Origin: JACKBK01 sp963707275
Lineage (GTDB): Bacteria; Chloroflexota; Anaerolineae; JAAEKA01
Length of the DNA stretch: 64,000 bases
Reading direction: 5' to 3'
Assembly (NCBI GenBank): GCA_963707275.1
Contig: CAVPPH010000004.1
Coordinates: forward strand, 372,001 to 436,000
Made by a program: the position numbers and the translations under genes. The notes under the pieces were generated by a model. The model did no database searches and had not been told where the DNA came from. It was given only the letters and a program-made list of their open reading frames with translations. Of this stretch, positions 27,714 to 36,724 are shown piece by piece. Every line of letters starts with the position of its first letter. Positions within the stretch are counted from its first letter, which is position 1.

Positions 27714-30140
27714 ATGCCTCGTCTTTTTGCCATCTTCAGTATCGTAGTAGTTGTGTTGACCTCCTGCACGCGCGCGGACGTTGAGCCGACGCCGAGCGTA
27801 CCAACCCGTGCAACCAGCCTGGCGGCGAACAGCCAGCATCTACCTGCCACGCAGTCAGATGGCAGTCATCCGCGGCTGTGGCTCACGCCGAGCGCCGTCG
27901 AACGTTATCGGCAGTGGGCCAACGCCGATAATCCGCTTTGGCAGGAAGGGCTGCTGTTGCTGGCGGAGCGCGCCCGCGCGGAGATGGACGAAGGCCGCGT
28001 GCCGGATGAAGACTGTGGCGACGTCGGCTACGAGGAATACCCGACGGAGATGTACGCCGAATTGTTCGCCTTTCTGTCACTGGTCGATCCCGACCCGGCC
28101 ATGCGGCAGGATTACGCCCAGCGCGCCCGCACCCTGCTGATGCATGTCATGGATCTGGCGGCGAAGGGGCCTGCCAGCAAGGAAAACGCCAGGTGCAACG
28201 GCAACCGGCAGTACCCGCCCTTCCGCCACCCCGACTTCTTCACGTCCGACCGCGACCGGCCGCGCTATCACGGCGAGGCATTTCCCCTGGTGGTAGATTG
28301 GATCTATCCCAGCCTTACGTCTGAGGACAAAGCCACCATTCGTGAGGTTTTCCTGCGCTGGAGCGACGAGATCATCACTGCCGGCTATCACCATCCCGAG
28401 CCAGTGGGGCTGACCAACGATCCGCTGTTGCTGGCCGATGAGCAGCAGGTGCGCTTTGCCGGCAACAACTATTTCGCCGCCCACATGCGCAATCTGGGCT
28501 TGATGGCGCTGGCGCTGGACGAGGGCGATGATCCCGGCGGAGAGCTGCGCAGATACCTGGAAAACGCAACCGGTTCCTACCTGTACATCTTCAACCACCT
28601 TGTGGCCACCGATTTGCGCGGCGGGCTGTTGCCCGAAGGGTTCGAATACAGCCCGCAAACGGCTAGCTATGTCGCGCAGTTCCTGTGGGCGTTGCAGAGC
28701 AGCCAGACAACGGGCGCAGCCGAAGCCGTGGACCACTCCTTCTGGAGCGACTTCGTGACCGGCTATCTCCACAGTATCAGCCCTGGTCCGACGGCGTTCG
28801 ACCGGGATGGGCAGATGCTCATGGAGTATCAATCGGCCTGGTATGGCGACGCCCAGGATTACCGTCTGCCCAACTTCATCAACGCCTTTGGCGCTTTGGG
28901 CCATGTGTTGACTGACCCGGCGCAGCTCGACGCCATCCGCTGGAGCGCCATCCACACTGCGCCCGGCGGGGCAGCGCAGTTGACGGAACGTGTGCGCAAC
29001 CCGGACGATTTCCGCGAAGCGATTCTCGCCTACATGCTGCTCGACCCTGCCGTGACCCCCAGCGATCCCCGGCCCGCACTGCCCTTCGATTACGTCGCGT
29101 CCGGGCTGAACCGTCTGTTCAGCCGCACCAGTTGGGAAGACAACGCTGTCTGGTTCAATCACCGCCTGGGTTGGAATAGTATCGATCACCAGATGGCGGA
29201 CGCAAATCACTTCGAGCTATATCGCAACGGCGAATGGTTGACAAAAGGCCGCACTGGCTATGCCAATATCGCCGAAGGGATTGCCAGCAGCGAGTTCTAC
29301 AACACGATGACCGTCGGCAACGATCGGCCCGTGGATCGCGATGACAGCGATTGGAGGGTCGATCTGTGGCAGCGGGGATCGCAGTGGAATCTGGTGAGCG
29401 ACGGAGACCCAACCCTGCTGGCCCACAGCGCCAACGAGCTGTTCACCTACGTCACGGGCGATGCCACGCCGCTCTACAACAGCGCCAGCGAGGGGGCAAC
29501 GGCGGTAACGCACGTCAGCCGCAGCCTGGTCTGGCTGAAACCGGATGTGATCCTGGTCTACGATCGGGCGGAGACCAAGGGGCCAGGCTATGCCAAACGC
29601 TGGTGGCTACAGTTGGCGAACCCTGCCACCGTGCGCGGGCAGCAGGCGTTGTCCACTACACCTAATGGGCAGCAACTGTTCGTGACGGTGCTGCTGCCTG
29701 TCGACGCCAGCATGAAGGCTGTCAATCAGACTGAACAATTCGTGGAAGACACCGTCGCCCGGCATGAACCGATGCAAGTGCGCCTTATGACGGAGGCACC
29801 CGGCGCGCCTGCATCTGTGCGCATGTTGCATGTCTTGCAGGGCGCCGACGGCGGAGCAGCAGCCAGCCCTGTGACAGCCGTGCAAAGCGACGATGCGCTC
29901 TGGCAAGGCGGCGTGGTAGATGGTACCCTGGTGTTGTTTGCCGAATCGACCTCTCAGTCATTGATAGGCGCGTTGAGTTACCACGCCCCTGCCAACACAA
30001 CCACCCACCTGATCACCGGCCTGCTACCGGGCGGCAGTTACGATGTGCAAATGGATATCGCAGCGGACGGAATGCAGGTCACCATTCAACCCGGCGCACA
30101 AGTTCAGGCGGACGAAGGGGGGGTGTTGGTGATACCCTGA
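27714..30140 (+). CDS. Heparinase II/III-like polysaccharide lyase, lipoprotein
   Basis: 808 residues from ATG 27714 (TAAGGA upstream). The N-terminus is a lipoprotein signal (VVVLTSC). The N-terminal half is an alpha-toroid (HPRLWLTPSAVERYRQWA is a common opening of alginate/heparinase-type lyases). DHQMADANHFELYRNGEWLT and KGRTGYANIAEG in the second half match the beta-sandwich of the heparinase II/III family, where a conserved His lies in the D-H-x-x-A-D segment. It should cleave acidic polysaccharide by beta-elimination at the cell surface. It is third in the operon behind the beta-helix gene and ends 15 bases before direct repeat copy 2. Confidence 0.82.
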   Translation: MPRLFAIFSIVVVVLTSCTRADVEPTPSVPTRATSLAANSQHLPATQSDGSHPRLWLTPSAVERYRQWANADNPLWQEGLLLLAERARAEMDEGRVPDEDCGDVGYEEYPTEMYAELFAFLSLVDPDPAMRQDYAQRARTLLMHVMDLAAKGPASKENARCNGNRQYPPFRHPDFFTSDRDRPRYHGEAFPLVVDWIYPSLTSEDKATIREVFLRWSDEIITAGYHHPEPVGLTNDPLLLADEQQVRFAGNNYFAAHMRNLGLMALALDEGDDPGGELRRYLENATGSYLYIFNHLVATDLRGGLLPEGFEYSPQTASYVAQFLWALQSSQTTGAAEAVDHSFWSDFVTGYLHSISPGPTAFDRDGQMLMEYQSAWYGDAQDYRLPNFINAFGALGHVLTDPAQLDAIRWSAIHTAPGGAAQLTERVRNPDDFREAILAYMLLDPAVTPSDPRPALPFDYVASGLNRLFSRTSWEDNAVWFNHRLGWNSIDHQMADANHFELYRNGEWLTKGRTGYANIAEGIASSEFYNTMTVGNDRPVDRDDSDWRVDLWQRGSQWNLVSDGDPTLLAHSANELFTYVTGDATPLYNSASEGATAVTHVSRSLVWLKPDVILVYDRAETKGPGYAKRWWLQLANPATVRGQQALSTTPNGQQLFVTVLLPVDASMKAVNQTEQFVEDTVARHEPMQVRLMTEAPGAPASVRMLHVLQGADGGAAASPVTAVQSDDALWQGGVVDGTLVLFAESTSQSLIGALSYHAPANTTTHLITGLLPGGSYDVQMDIAADGMQVTIQPGAQVQADEGGVLVIP

Positions 30141-30154
30141 ACTACGGCGGCACT

Positions 30155-30307
30155 CTTTGGTCTCCCCCATCCCCCTGTGCTATAATCGCGGCATGTCGCA
30201 TGTGACCACTGAAACGGGCCGGCGCTCTCGCCGGTCTGTTGATTCTGCGATTGCGCCCGATACGCCTCCCCGGAAGCGCGTTGCGCCGATCTATCTGCTG
30301 GCGTTGC
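30155..30307. repeat. Direct repeat copy 2: intact 5' end of the membrane-protein gene
   Basis: About 150 bases nearly identical to 22607-22757. The match starts at CTTTGG and covers the promoter, the start codon and the first 38 codons of the gene at 30193. Here the promoter and the gene are intact. Confidence 0.85.
30178..30186 (+). promoter_or_regulatory. Extended -10 promoter placing transcription start at the ATG
   Basis: TGCTATAAT matches the extended -10 TGnTATAAT. Only six bases separate it from ATG 30193, so the transcript is predicted to start at or next to the start codon (leaderless). No Shine-Dalgarno sequence is present. Confidence 0.6.
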
Positions 30308-32075
30308 TGCTGCTCTCCCTCTTTGCCTGGGCGCCTCTGCTCTACCCGGGCTATTTTCAGTTCAACACGGGGTTTCGAGCGCTTTTCAATCTGATCGATC
30401 TGGCCAAGGCCAGCGAGTTCATCCGCTGGGCGCCGCCGCTGACGGCCGGGGCTGGCCTGTTCCAGGGCCAGGGACCGCTGGCCTTTTGGCTGGCATGGCT
30501 GGTGCGGCCGTTGCTTGGCGACATCGGCGCGTTGAAGGCGATCATGGCGTTGAGCATGGTGTTGGGCGGCGTGGGGATGTTCTGGTGGACCCGGCGCATA
30601 GCCGGCGCGGACGAGGGCAGTTCACGCGAGGTGGCCGCGCGCGCCGGCTTGCTGGCAGGCGTGATCTATATGCTGTGGCCGCCACTGCTGGTCAACAACT
30701 ACGTCGTGGGTGCGTTCGGAACGGCGCTGTTTCTGGGTTTGCTGCCGTGGGCCTTTGCCGGGATCACGTCGACCCGGTTGGCGTTGGACAGCGCTGCCCA
30801 CCATGACGAGGGCAAGGGCGAGTTTGCACCGCTGCCGCGCATCCTGTTCCTGGTGATGATGGCGACCTTGTTGGTGTTTGCCGACCCTACATTGGGGCTG
30901 GTGTCACTGCCATTTCTGATCATCTGGACGCTGTGGCCGCCGAGGACTTGGGCTGCGCGACTGACTGCGATGATCGCCGTGCTGGTGGGAGGTATCTGGG
31001 CGGTCGATCTGATCTGGCTTTTCGGGGCAGGAACCGGGGCAAGGCAGTTTTTCAGCACGCTGGATATCGAAAGTTTCCTGACGCACAGCATCCATCCGTA
31101 CCAGCTACTTTCCCCGGCCTGGGGCTTCGGGGTCAGCACGCCCGACTGGAAGGACGATGTGTCGTTCCAGCTTGGTCTGGTGGCACTGGGGCTGGCGGTG
31201 CTGACGGTGGCATTCGCCTTCAGCGCACGACGACAGGCGACGCACTCTGCTGGGGAACCGGTCGCGAAGCCGGCCCGGTCCGGGTCGTGGTATGCGATTC
31301 TGTACGCCATGATCTTCGGGCTGTTGCTGGTCTTCATGACCACGACATTGGCGCGGCCTGTGTGGCGCATTCTTCCACAGCTTGCCGGCCCGCTGGTCTA
31401 TCCGTCTGATTTGTTGGGGCTGGTAGGGCCATTGCTGGCACTGCTGGCCGGTCTGGTGGTGCATGTCGAACGCCGGCTCGCTGCGCTGCCAGTCTGGGCG
31501 GCTATCGTCGCGCTGGCGGTGCTCGGCAGCTACAACTATCTCGCGCCGCGCACCACCCAGGTCTTGCCAGACCTGGCTATCGCAACGGACTTTGGCGGAG
31601 GCAAGGTAACGCTGCTGCGCGCCGACGTCTCACCCCTCACCCCCAACCCCTCTCCCCTCCGAGGGAGAGGGGAGTTCGGACCTCCCTCTCCCTGAGGGAG
31701 AGGGCTGGGGGTGAGGGTGAGATCCTCGCCAGCAACGCGCTCACCCTGACCATCGACTTCCAGCCCCTCCAGCCCCTTGACTTCGACTACAACGTCTTCA
31801 TCCACGGTTTCGATGCGCAGGGCAACCGCATTGCGCAGTGGGACGGGCAGCCGCAGCGCGCCGGTGCGGCCGGTCCGATGACGACATGGTCGGTCGGCGA
31901 CATCATTTCGGGCGACTACGTGCTGACTCCGGAAGCAGATCGGCCAATCACTGATGTGAAGAGCGTGTGGATCGGTCTGTACAACTGGCAGACCGGCGAA
32001 CGGCTGGCGGTCAACGGCGACGACAAGGTGATCCTAAGTCTCGACGCGCCGGCTGCCGCGGAGACCAGTCCATGA
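30193..32075 (+). CDS. Polytopic GT-C-like membrane protein, interrupted by a palindromic element
   Basis: ATG 30193. Ten or more membrane segments run through residues 35-480 (IYLLALLLLSLFAWAPLLYP first). An extracytoplasmic loop with FQFNTGFRALFNLIDLAKA fits GT-C-type or YfhO-like proteins. After residue about 478 (VTLLRAD) a 92 bp palindromic element breaks the frame and gives a TGA at 31693. Past it, frame 3 continues ILASNALTLTIDFQPLQPLD and FDYNVFIHGFDAQGN, a beta domain common at the end of these proteins, to the TGA at 32073-32075. Removing 31629-31720 rejoins ADV to ILASN in frame. ATGA overlap couples it to the next gene. Likely role: surface glycan assembly (inference). Confidence 0.75.
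31629..31720. mobile_element. 92 bp palindromic element inserted in a coding sequence
   Basis: The element begins CTCACCCCTCACCCCCAACC and ends with the near-complement GGGCTGGGGGTGAGGGTGA; the inner part CTCCGAGGGAGAG and CTCCCTGAGGGAGAG repeats the pattern. In translation it yields LTPNPSPLRGRGE, a run well known from non-coding repeats in many bacteria. Its removal restores the host reading frame. Confidence 0.75.
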
Positions 32076-34129
32076 GCCGCCTACGTCGCGCCAATTTCCC
32101 GGTGCATGGGCTGTTGGTGCTGTTGCTGTGCGCGATCGCCGCCGCGCCGCTGCTCAAGCCGGGCTATTTCTGGGGCGCACATGATGCGCGCCACGACGTC
32201 TACTTCATTTTCGAGTACAACCGGGCGGTCAGCGGCGGCGACTGGCTGGCGCGCTGGGCGCCCGACTTTTCCTGGGGCTACGGTTACCCGTTCTTCCTGA
32301 TCTACGGGCCATTCACGTCTTTTCTGGGAATGCTGCTGGTACGCTTCCTGGGGATGGGCTACCCGCAGGCCGTGGAGATGTTGTTCGCCCTTGCGATCCT
32401 CGCGTCGGGACTGGCGATGTACGGCTACGTCCGTTCGTGGCTGGGCCGCAACGCAGCGCTGGTGGCCGCAGTAGCCTACGTCTTCCTGCCCTACCGGCTG
32501 GTTGAGGTCTACGTGCGCGCCAGCCTGGCGGAGTACGTCGCGCTGATCTGGCTGCCGCTGATCCTGTGGGGCGTGCGCAGCGCGTTCGAGTCGACGCGGC
32601 TGAACAGCGGCCGGTCGATCCTGTGGCCGGTGATCGGCACCGCGCTGGCCTACGGCGGGCTGATGCTCACCAGCAACCTGGTGGCGCTGATCTTCACGCC
32701 GCTACTGGCGATCTACGCGTTGATCCTGCTGCTGAACCGGCTGAATGAGGAACAGCCGATCCGCCAGTGGTCCAGGGAGTCCTTTTTCCCGCTCATCGCT
32801 AACACGATCCGCGTCAGCGCGGCGCCGCTGGTGGGCCTGCTGCTGGGCCTGCTGATCAGCGCGTTTTTCTGGCTGCCGGCGCTGGCCGAGGGGTCGCTGG
32901 TCAACCAGGAGCAGTGGTACGGCGGCTATTACAACCCGGAGCTGCATTTCGTCTACCCGCACCAGTTGTTCGCACCCGGCTGGGGATTTGGCATCAGCGA
33001 ACCGGGACCTGATGACATCCAGCAAGGCGCGCTGAGCTTCCAACTGGGCGCGGTGCCGGTGGTGCTGTCGATCCTGGCGCTGATCGGGATGCGCCGAATC
33101 CGATCCGGGCGGCGGCGGGAGCTCAAGTTCCTCTGGCTGTGGCTGCTGCTGGCGATCTTCCTGATGCTGCCTGTGTCTGCCTGGGCGTGGCGCAACATCG
33201 GCTTTGTCAGCTTTGCCCAGTTCCCGTGGCGCTGGCTGATGCTGGCCGCGTTGCCGCTGGCGGTGTTGAGCGGCAGCGCCGCGTTGTTGAGCAGGCCGGT
33301 GCCAGACGATTCGCAGGAAGAAGATGGAGCGGGCTCGGTCGGCCCTTCGCAGAGCCTCAGGGTGCTGCGCGAAGACCAGCCCGAACGGGTAGACGAAGAC
33401 GAAGCCGAGGACGCCAATGAACGGCTGAACCTCTCGACGGTACTGCTGGCAGCGCTGCTGGTGCTGGGCAGCTACGCCTTCCTGCAAGTCCAGACGATCC
33501 CGCCGACGCCGCAGCAGGGACCGGTCAGCTACGCCGCGCTGATGCGCTTCGAGCAGAGCAGCAATGAGATGACCGGCGCGCCCAAGTGGGTGGATCTGTC
33601 GCAGCGGCCGCTGTGGTCGGACATGGCCGAGCTGTACACGCAGGCTGACAATCCACCACTGGCGCCCGACGCCAGCAAAGCTGAGATCGACGCGGCGATT
33701 GCCCGCCAGGCCGCCGCTGTTACCAGCAAGGTAGACTATACGCAAATGCCGCAGGACGAGACGCTGGCGGTGTGGAGTCTGGCGCTGGGCAGCGAGTCGG
33801 AGAAGCTGTGGGTGACCACCAATCGTGACGATCAGAAGGTCGTGTTCAACATCGCCTGGTTCCCCGGCTGGCGCGCCTATCTGCTGGACGGCGAGGACGG
33901 GCCGATCATCGGTGAGCTGCCGATCGAGCGCGAAGATGGCCCGCTGGCGCGCATCGTCGTGCCCGCGCCGCAGGGCGAGCATGTGATCCTGCTGCGTTTC
34001 GACGACACCCCCGTGCGCACCGCCGCCTTCTGGATCGCGCTGTTCGGCTGGCTGCTGCTGTTGGCTGTCCTGCTGGCCGGCCTCGCCTTCCGCGTCTGGC
34101 GACGCGAGCCAGTAAACGGTAACCAGTAA
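32072..34129 (+). CDS. PTPS-related integral membrane protein
   Basis: 685 residues from ATG 32072, overlapping the previous stop (ATGA). About 11 membrane segments. LLKPGYFWGAHDARHDVYFI, the DFSWGYGYPFFLIYGPF loop, YVFLPYRLVEVYVRASLAEY and QLFAPGWGFGISEPGPDD are hallmarks of the 6-pyruvoyl-tetrahydropterin-synthase-related membrane family (PF10131), despite the name a GT-C-like polytopic protein. The last 90 residues (FNIAWFPGWRAYLLDGEDGP) are an extracytoplasmic beta domain before a final membrane helix. Probably part of a surface polysaccharide or glycolipid system together with the genes at 30193 and 34904. Confidence 0.82.
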   Translation: MSRLRRANFPVHGLLVLLLCAIAAAPLLKPGYFWGAHDARHDVYFIFEYNRAVSGGDWLARWAPDFSWGYGYPFFLIYGPFTSFLGMLLVRFLGMGYPQAVEMLFALAILASGLAMYGYVRSWLGRNAALVAAVAYVFLPYRLVEVYVRASLAEYVALIWLPLILWGVRSAFESTRLNSGRSILWPVIGTALAYGGLMLTSNLVALIFTPLLAIYALILLLNRLNEEQPIRQWSRESFFPLIANTIRVSAAPLVGLLLGLLISAFFWLPALAEGSLVNQEQWYGGYYNPELHFVYPHQLFAPGWGFGISEPGPDDIQQGALSFQLGAVPVVLSILALIGMRRIRSGRRRELKFLWLWLLLAIFLMLPVSAWAWRNIGFVSFAQFPWRWLMLAALPLAVLSGSAALLSRPVPDDSQEEDGAGSVGPSQSLRVLREDQPERVDEDEAEDANERLNLSTVLLAALLVLGSYAFLQVQTIPPTPQQGPVSYAALMRFEQSSNEMTGAPKWVDLSQRPLWSDMAELYTQADNPPLAPDASKAEIDAAIARQAAAVTSKVDYTQMPQDETLAVWSLALGSESEKLWVTTNRDDQKVVFNIAWFPGWRAYLLDGEDGPIIGELPIEREDGPLARIVVPAPQGEHVILLRFDDTPVRTAAFWIALFGWLLLLAVLLAGLAFRVWRREPVNGNQ

Positions 34130-34163
34130 ACAGTATCGGACTGCTGCTCCGTGGTCGCTGCCC

Positions 34164-34236
34164 TCTGACTTCTGACCTCTGACCTCTGACTTCTGACGCT
34201 TACTGTTTACCGATCACCGACCACCGACCACCGACC
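34164..34236 (+). repeat. Two heptamer tracts ending exactly at the NUDIX start codon
   Basis: TCTGACT/TCTGACC/TCTGACG units run five times from 34164 to 34198. After a short spacer, ACCGATC and three ACCGACC units run from 34209 to 34236 and touch ATG 34237 without a gap. There is no Shine-Dalgarno sequence. Confidence 0.8.
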
Positions 34237-34806
34237 ATGACTACACTCGTAGACGAAACCGAAGTATCTGCCATCGCCCGGCGCTACGGCGATCCGCTAC
34301 GGCGCGTGGTTGACCTGGAGATTGGCCAGGACCTGTTCCTGACCCGCTTTGTGCGCTCCGACGACCGGCGGGGCGAGGTGGTGGTGGCGCTGGAGATGGA
34401 TGGCGGCAAGGTGTTGCTGCACCGCAAGGGCCACTATAACCCGCCCAGCTTTCGCCTGCTCAGCGGCGGGGTCAACCACGACGAGCCGGTGCTGCGCGCG
34501 CTGCATCGCGAGATCGCGGAGGAGACCAACCTGCAGGTGACGGTGCAGCGTTTCATGGCAGTCATCGAGTACCGGATGCATTACGGCGAGATCGACCTGC
34601 CGTTCGCTTCCTACGTCTTTCATGTCAGCGAGCTGGCCGGCCAACTGATCCCGGATTACGGCGAAATCGCCGAGCTGCGCGTAGTCGAGCCGAGCGAGCT
34701 GCCAGCCATCGCCAGCGCCCTGCGCACCATTCCTGGCGAGCGCGGCTACTGGGGTCGCTGGCGTGCCATCGCGCATGACATTGTCGCGGAAACGTGGGAA
34801 AAATAG
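34237..34806 (+). CDS. NUDIX hydrolase
   Basis: 189 residues. The Nudix box G-x5-E-x7-REUxEE is present (GGVNHDEPVLRALHREIAEE), with Thr instead of the usual final Gly, within a beta strand context (VVVALEMDGGKVLLHRKGHY before it, FASYVFHVSELAGQLIP after). It would hydrolyse a nucleoside diphosphate linked to another moiety, such as a sugar nucleotide, using Mg2+. It sits between two membrane glycosyltransferase-like genes, so a sugar nucleotide substrate is possible. The start is fixed by the tract that ends at the ATG. Confidence 0.88.
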   Translation: MTTLVDETEVSAIARRYGDPLRRVVDLEIGQDLFLTRFVRSDDRRGEVVVALEMDGGKVLLHRKGHYNPPSFRLLSGGVNHDEPVLRALHREIAEETNLQVTVQRFMAVIEYRMHYGEIDLPFASYVFHVSELAGQLIPDYGEIAELRVVEPSELPAIASALRTIPGERGYWGRWRAIAHDIVAETWEK

Positions 34807-34858
34807 AAGAGATGTAGAGCGTGAAACGTGTCCGCCCCATTTTTTCTGTTCTCCGGCG

Positions 34859-34893
34859 TCTGACTCCTGACTTCTGATTTCTGACCTCTGCCT
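34859..34893 (+). repeat. Heptamer tract upstream of the second PTPS-related gene
   Basis: TCTGACT, CCTGACT, TCTGATT, TCTGACC and TCTGCCT follow each other in 7-base steps, ending 10 bases before ATG 34904. It is a degenerate relative of the tract at 34164. Confidence 0.7.
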
Positions 34894-34903
34894 ACTATCC
34901 AGA

Positions 34904-36722
34904 ATGACCCGCCTCCGCAACCACTTCGACCGTGAACTGATCCTGCTGCTGATCTTCAGCGCCTTTGCCGTCGCCGCGCTGCTCAGCCCCGGATTCTTCT
35001 TCCACGCGCATGACGCGGATCACACCGTCTTCTATCTGATCGAGTTCGACGCGGGCATCCGCGACGGTATTCTGTGGCCGCGCTGGAGCCCTGACCACGC
35101 GATGGGCTATGGCTACCCGTTCTGGGTCGTCTACGCGCCGCTGGCCTACTACGCCGCCGAGGTCTTTCATCTGATGGGTGTCGGCTTCACCGCGTCGATC
35201 AAGATCGTCATCGCGCTGAGCACGCTGTTCGGTGGCTGGGGGATGTACGTGCTGCTGCGGCGCTGGTGGGGTCGCAACCCCATCGGGCGCGGCGCGGCAT
35301 TGGTGGGCGGGTTGATTTACGTCTACGCGCCCTATCATCTGCTGACAGTCTACGTGCGCGCGGCTTTTGCCGAGTACGTCGCGATGGCCTGGTTTCCGTG
35401 GGTGCTGCTGGCCTTCGACGACGTGGTGGAGCGAGGCGGGTTGCGGCGCATCGCCCTGGCGGCGCTGGCGCTGGGCGCGCTCTTCCTGACCCACAGCGCC
35501 ACGCTGATGGTCTTCACGACGTTTCTGGCTTTCTACCTGCTGTTCGCGCTGGCGCGCAAGATGATCCAGCAACACCGGGAGCAAGAGTCGTGGCGGCAAG
35601 TACTGCTCACAGGCGTGCGTGTCGCGGCCGCCGGCCTGCTGGCCATCGGCCTGGCAGCGATCTTCCTCCTGCCGCTGCTGGCTGAGCAGGGCTACGTCCA
35701 GCAGGCGGACTGGCTGGCCGACAACTATCTCTACCAGAAGCACTTTGTTTATCCTAGCCAGTTCACCGACCCGTTCTGGGGCTACGGCTTCTCCGACGAT
35801 CCGACTGGCCCCAACGACGGCATGAGTTTCCAACTGGGCATTGTCGGCGTCGTCCTGGCGCTGACGGCTGCGGTGGTCGGTCTGCGTCGTCGCAGCTACA
35901 GGCGCGGCCAGACGGCCTTTTTCGTGGCTGCCTTGCTGGCTGTGCTGCTGTTGATGATGCCGGTCGCGCGGCCGGTCTGGGATGCCATTGGTCCGGCCGC
36001 GTTGATCCAGTTCCCGTGGCGGCTGCTCAGCGTCGCCAGCCTCTGTCTGGCAATTCTGGCGGGCGCGGCGGTGGGGAATCTGTTGGGGGCTGGGGACTGG
36101 GGACTGGGGACTGGAGAGAGAAGCCAGTTTCCGGCGGCGCATGTGTTGGCGCTGGTGGTGGTGCTAGCCAGCCTGGCGTTCACCGTGCCGCAGTACACCG
36201 ACATCGAGCCGATCGACGAGAGCGTCCAGTCCATCATGCGTTTTGAGCTGGCCTACCCCGATATGATCGGTCACACGGCCGCGGTGCAGGAATCGTTTAC
36301 CGAGTCGCCGCTGCTGCCGCAGTATCTGGCCGGCGAGCCGTTGCAGAAGGCAGTCCTGCCCTCGGGTGGCGGCAAGGTCGAGAACTCTGCGTACCGGCGG
36401 CTCCTCGGTGGACGCGCATGTGAACCTCGATGGCCCCTCAACCGTGTTATTCTATACCTACGACTTTCCCGGCTGGCGGGCCACGGTGGACGGTCAGCCA
36501 GTGGCCCACCGGACTGAACCGCCCTACGGGCTGATCGCGGTCGACGTGCCGGCCGGCGAGCATCTGGTGTCGATCCGCCACGGCGGGACGCCGGCCCGCG
36601 ACGCCGGCACGCGGATTTCGCTGGTCAGTTTGGCGATTATAGCCGGACTGCTGATCTTCGATTGGTTGCGAAACCGTCGAAAGAGAGCAGGAGGGGACGG
36701 TTTGTCAAACCGTCCTATGTAG
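34904..36722 (+). CDS. PTPS-related integral membrane protein, one indel
   Basis: Second member of the family (PF10131) in this locus. LLSPGFFFHAHDADHTVFYL, SPDHAMGYGYPFWVVYAPLA, YAPYHLLTVYVRAAFAEYVA and FWGYGFSDDPTGPNDGMSFQ align by eye with the protein at 32072. About 11 membrane segments. One extra base near 36385 shifts the sense from frame 2 to frame 3, which supplies the C-terminal domain (STVLFYTYDFPGWRATVDGQ) and the last helix. In-frame GGGGACT heptamers (36092-36112) encode GDWGLGT in a loop. The final residues GDGLSNRPM come from a palindromic repeat at 36695-36715, and the stop is 36720-36722. No ribosome binding site precedes the start. Confidence 0.8.
36092..36112 (+). repeat. 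Three in-frame GGGGACT heptamers inside a gene
   Basis: GGGGACT three times without a gap. The 21 bases keep the frame and add seven residues to a cytoplasmic or periplasmic loop. It is a simple tract of the same unit length as the start-codon tracts nearby. Confidence 0.75.
36695..36715. repeat. Palindrome at the 3' end of the PTPS-related gene
   Basis: GGACGGTTT and AAACCGTCC form 9 bp arms with a 3-base loop. It lies five bases before the stop codon and ten before the next ATG, so it is part of the coding end and of the next gene's leader. Confidence 0.65.
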
Positions 36723-36724
36723 CG

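Noticed and set aside
31620..31730. A Gly/Arg/Pro-rich protein domain in the membrane protein at 30193
   Set aside because: The LTPNPSP run is the translation of a palindromic repeat, not a domain, and cutting it out restores the frame.
34895..36142. A 415-codon open frame on the minus strand opposite the second PTPS-related gene
   Set aside because: Low-complexity QQ/RR-rich shadow; the plus strand has clear membrane helices and family loops.
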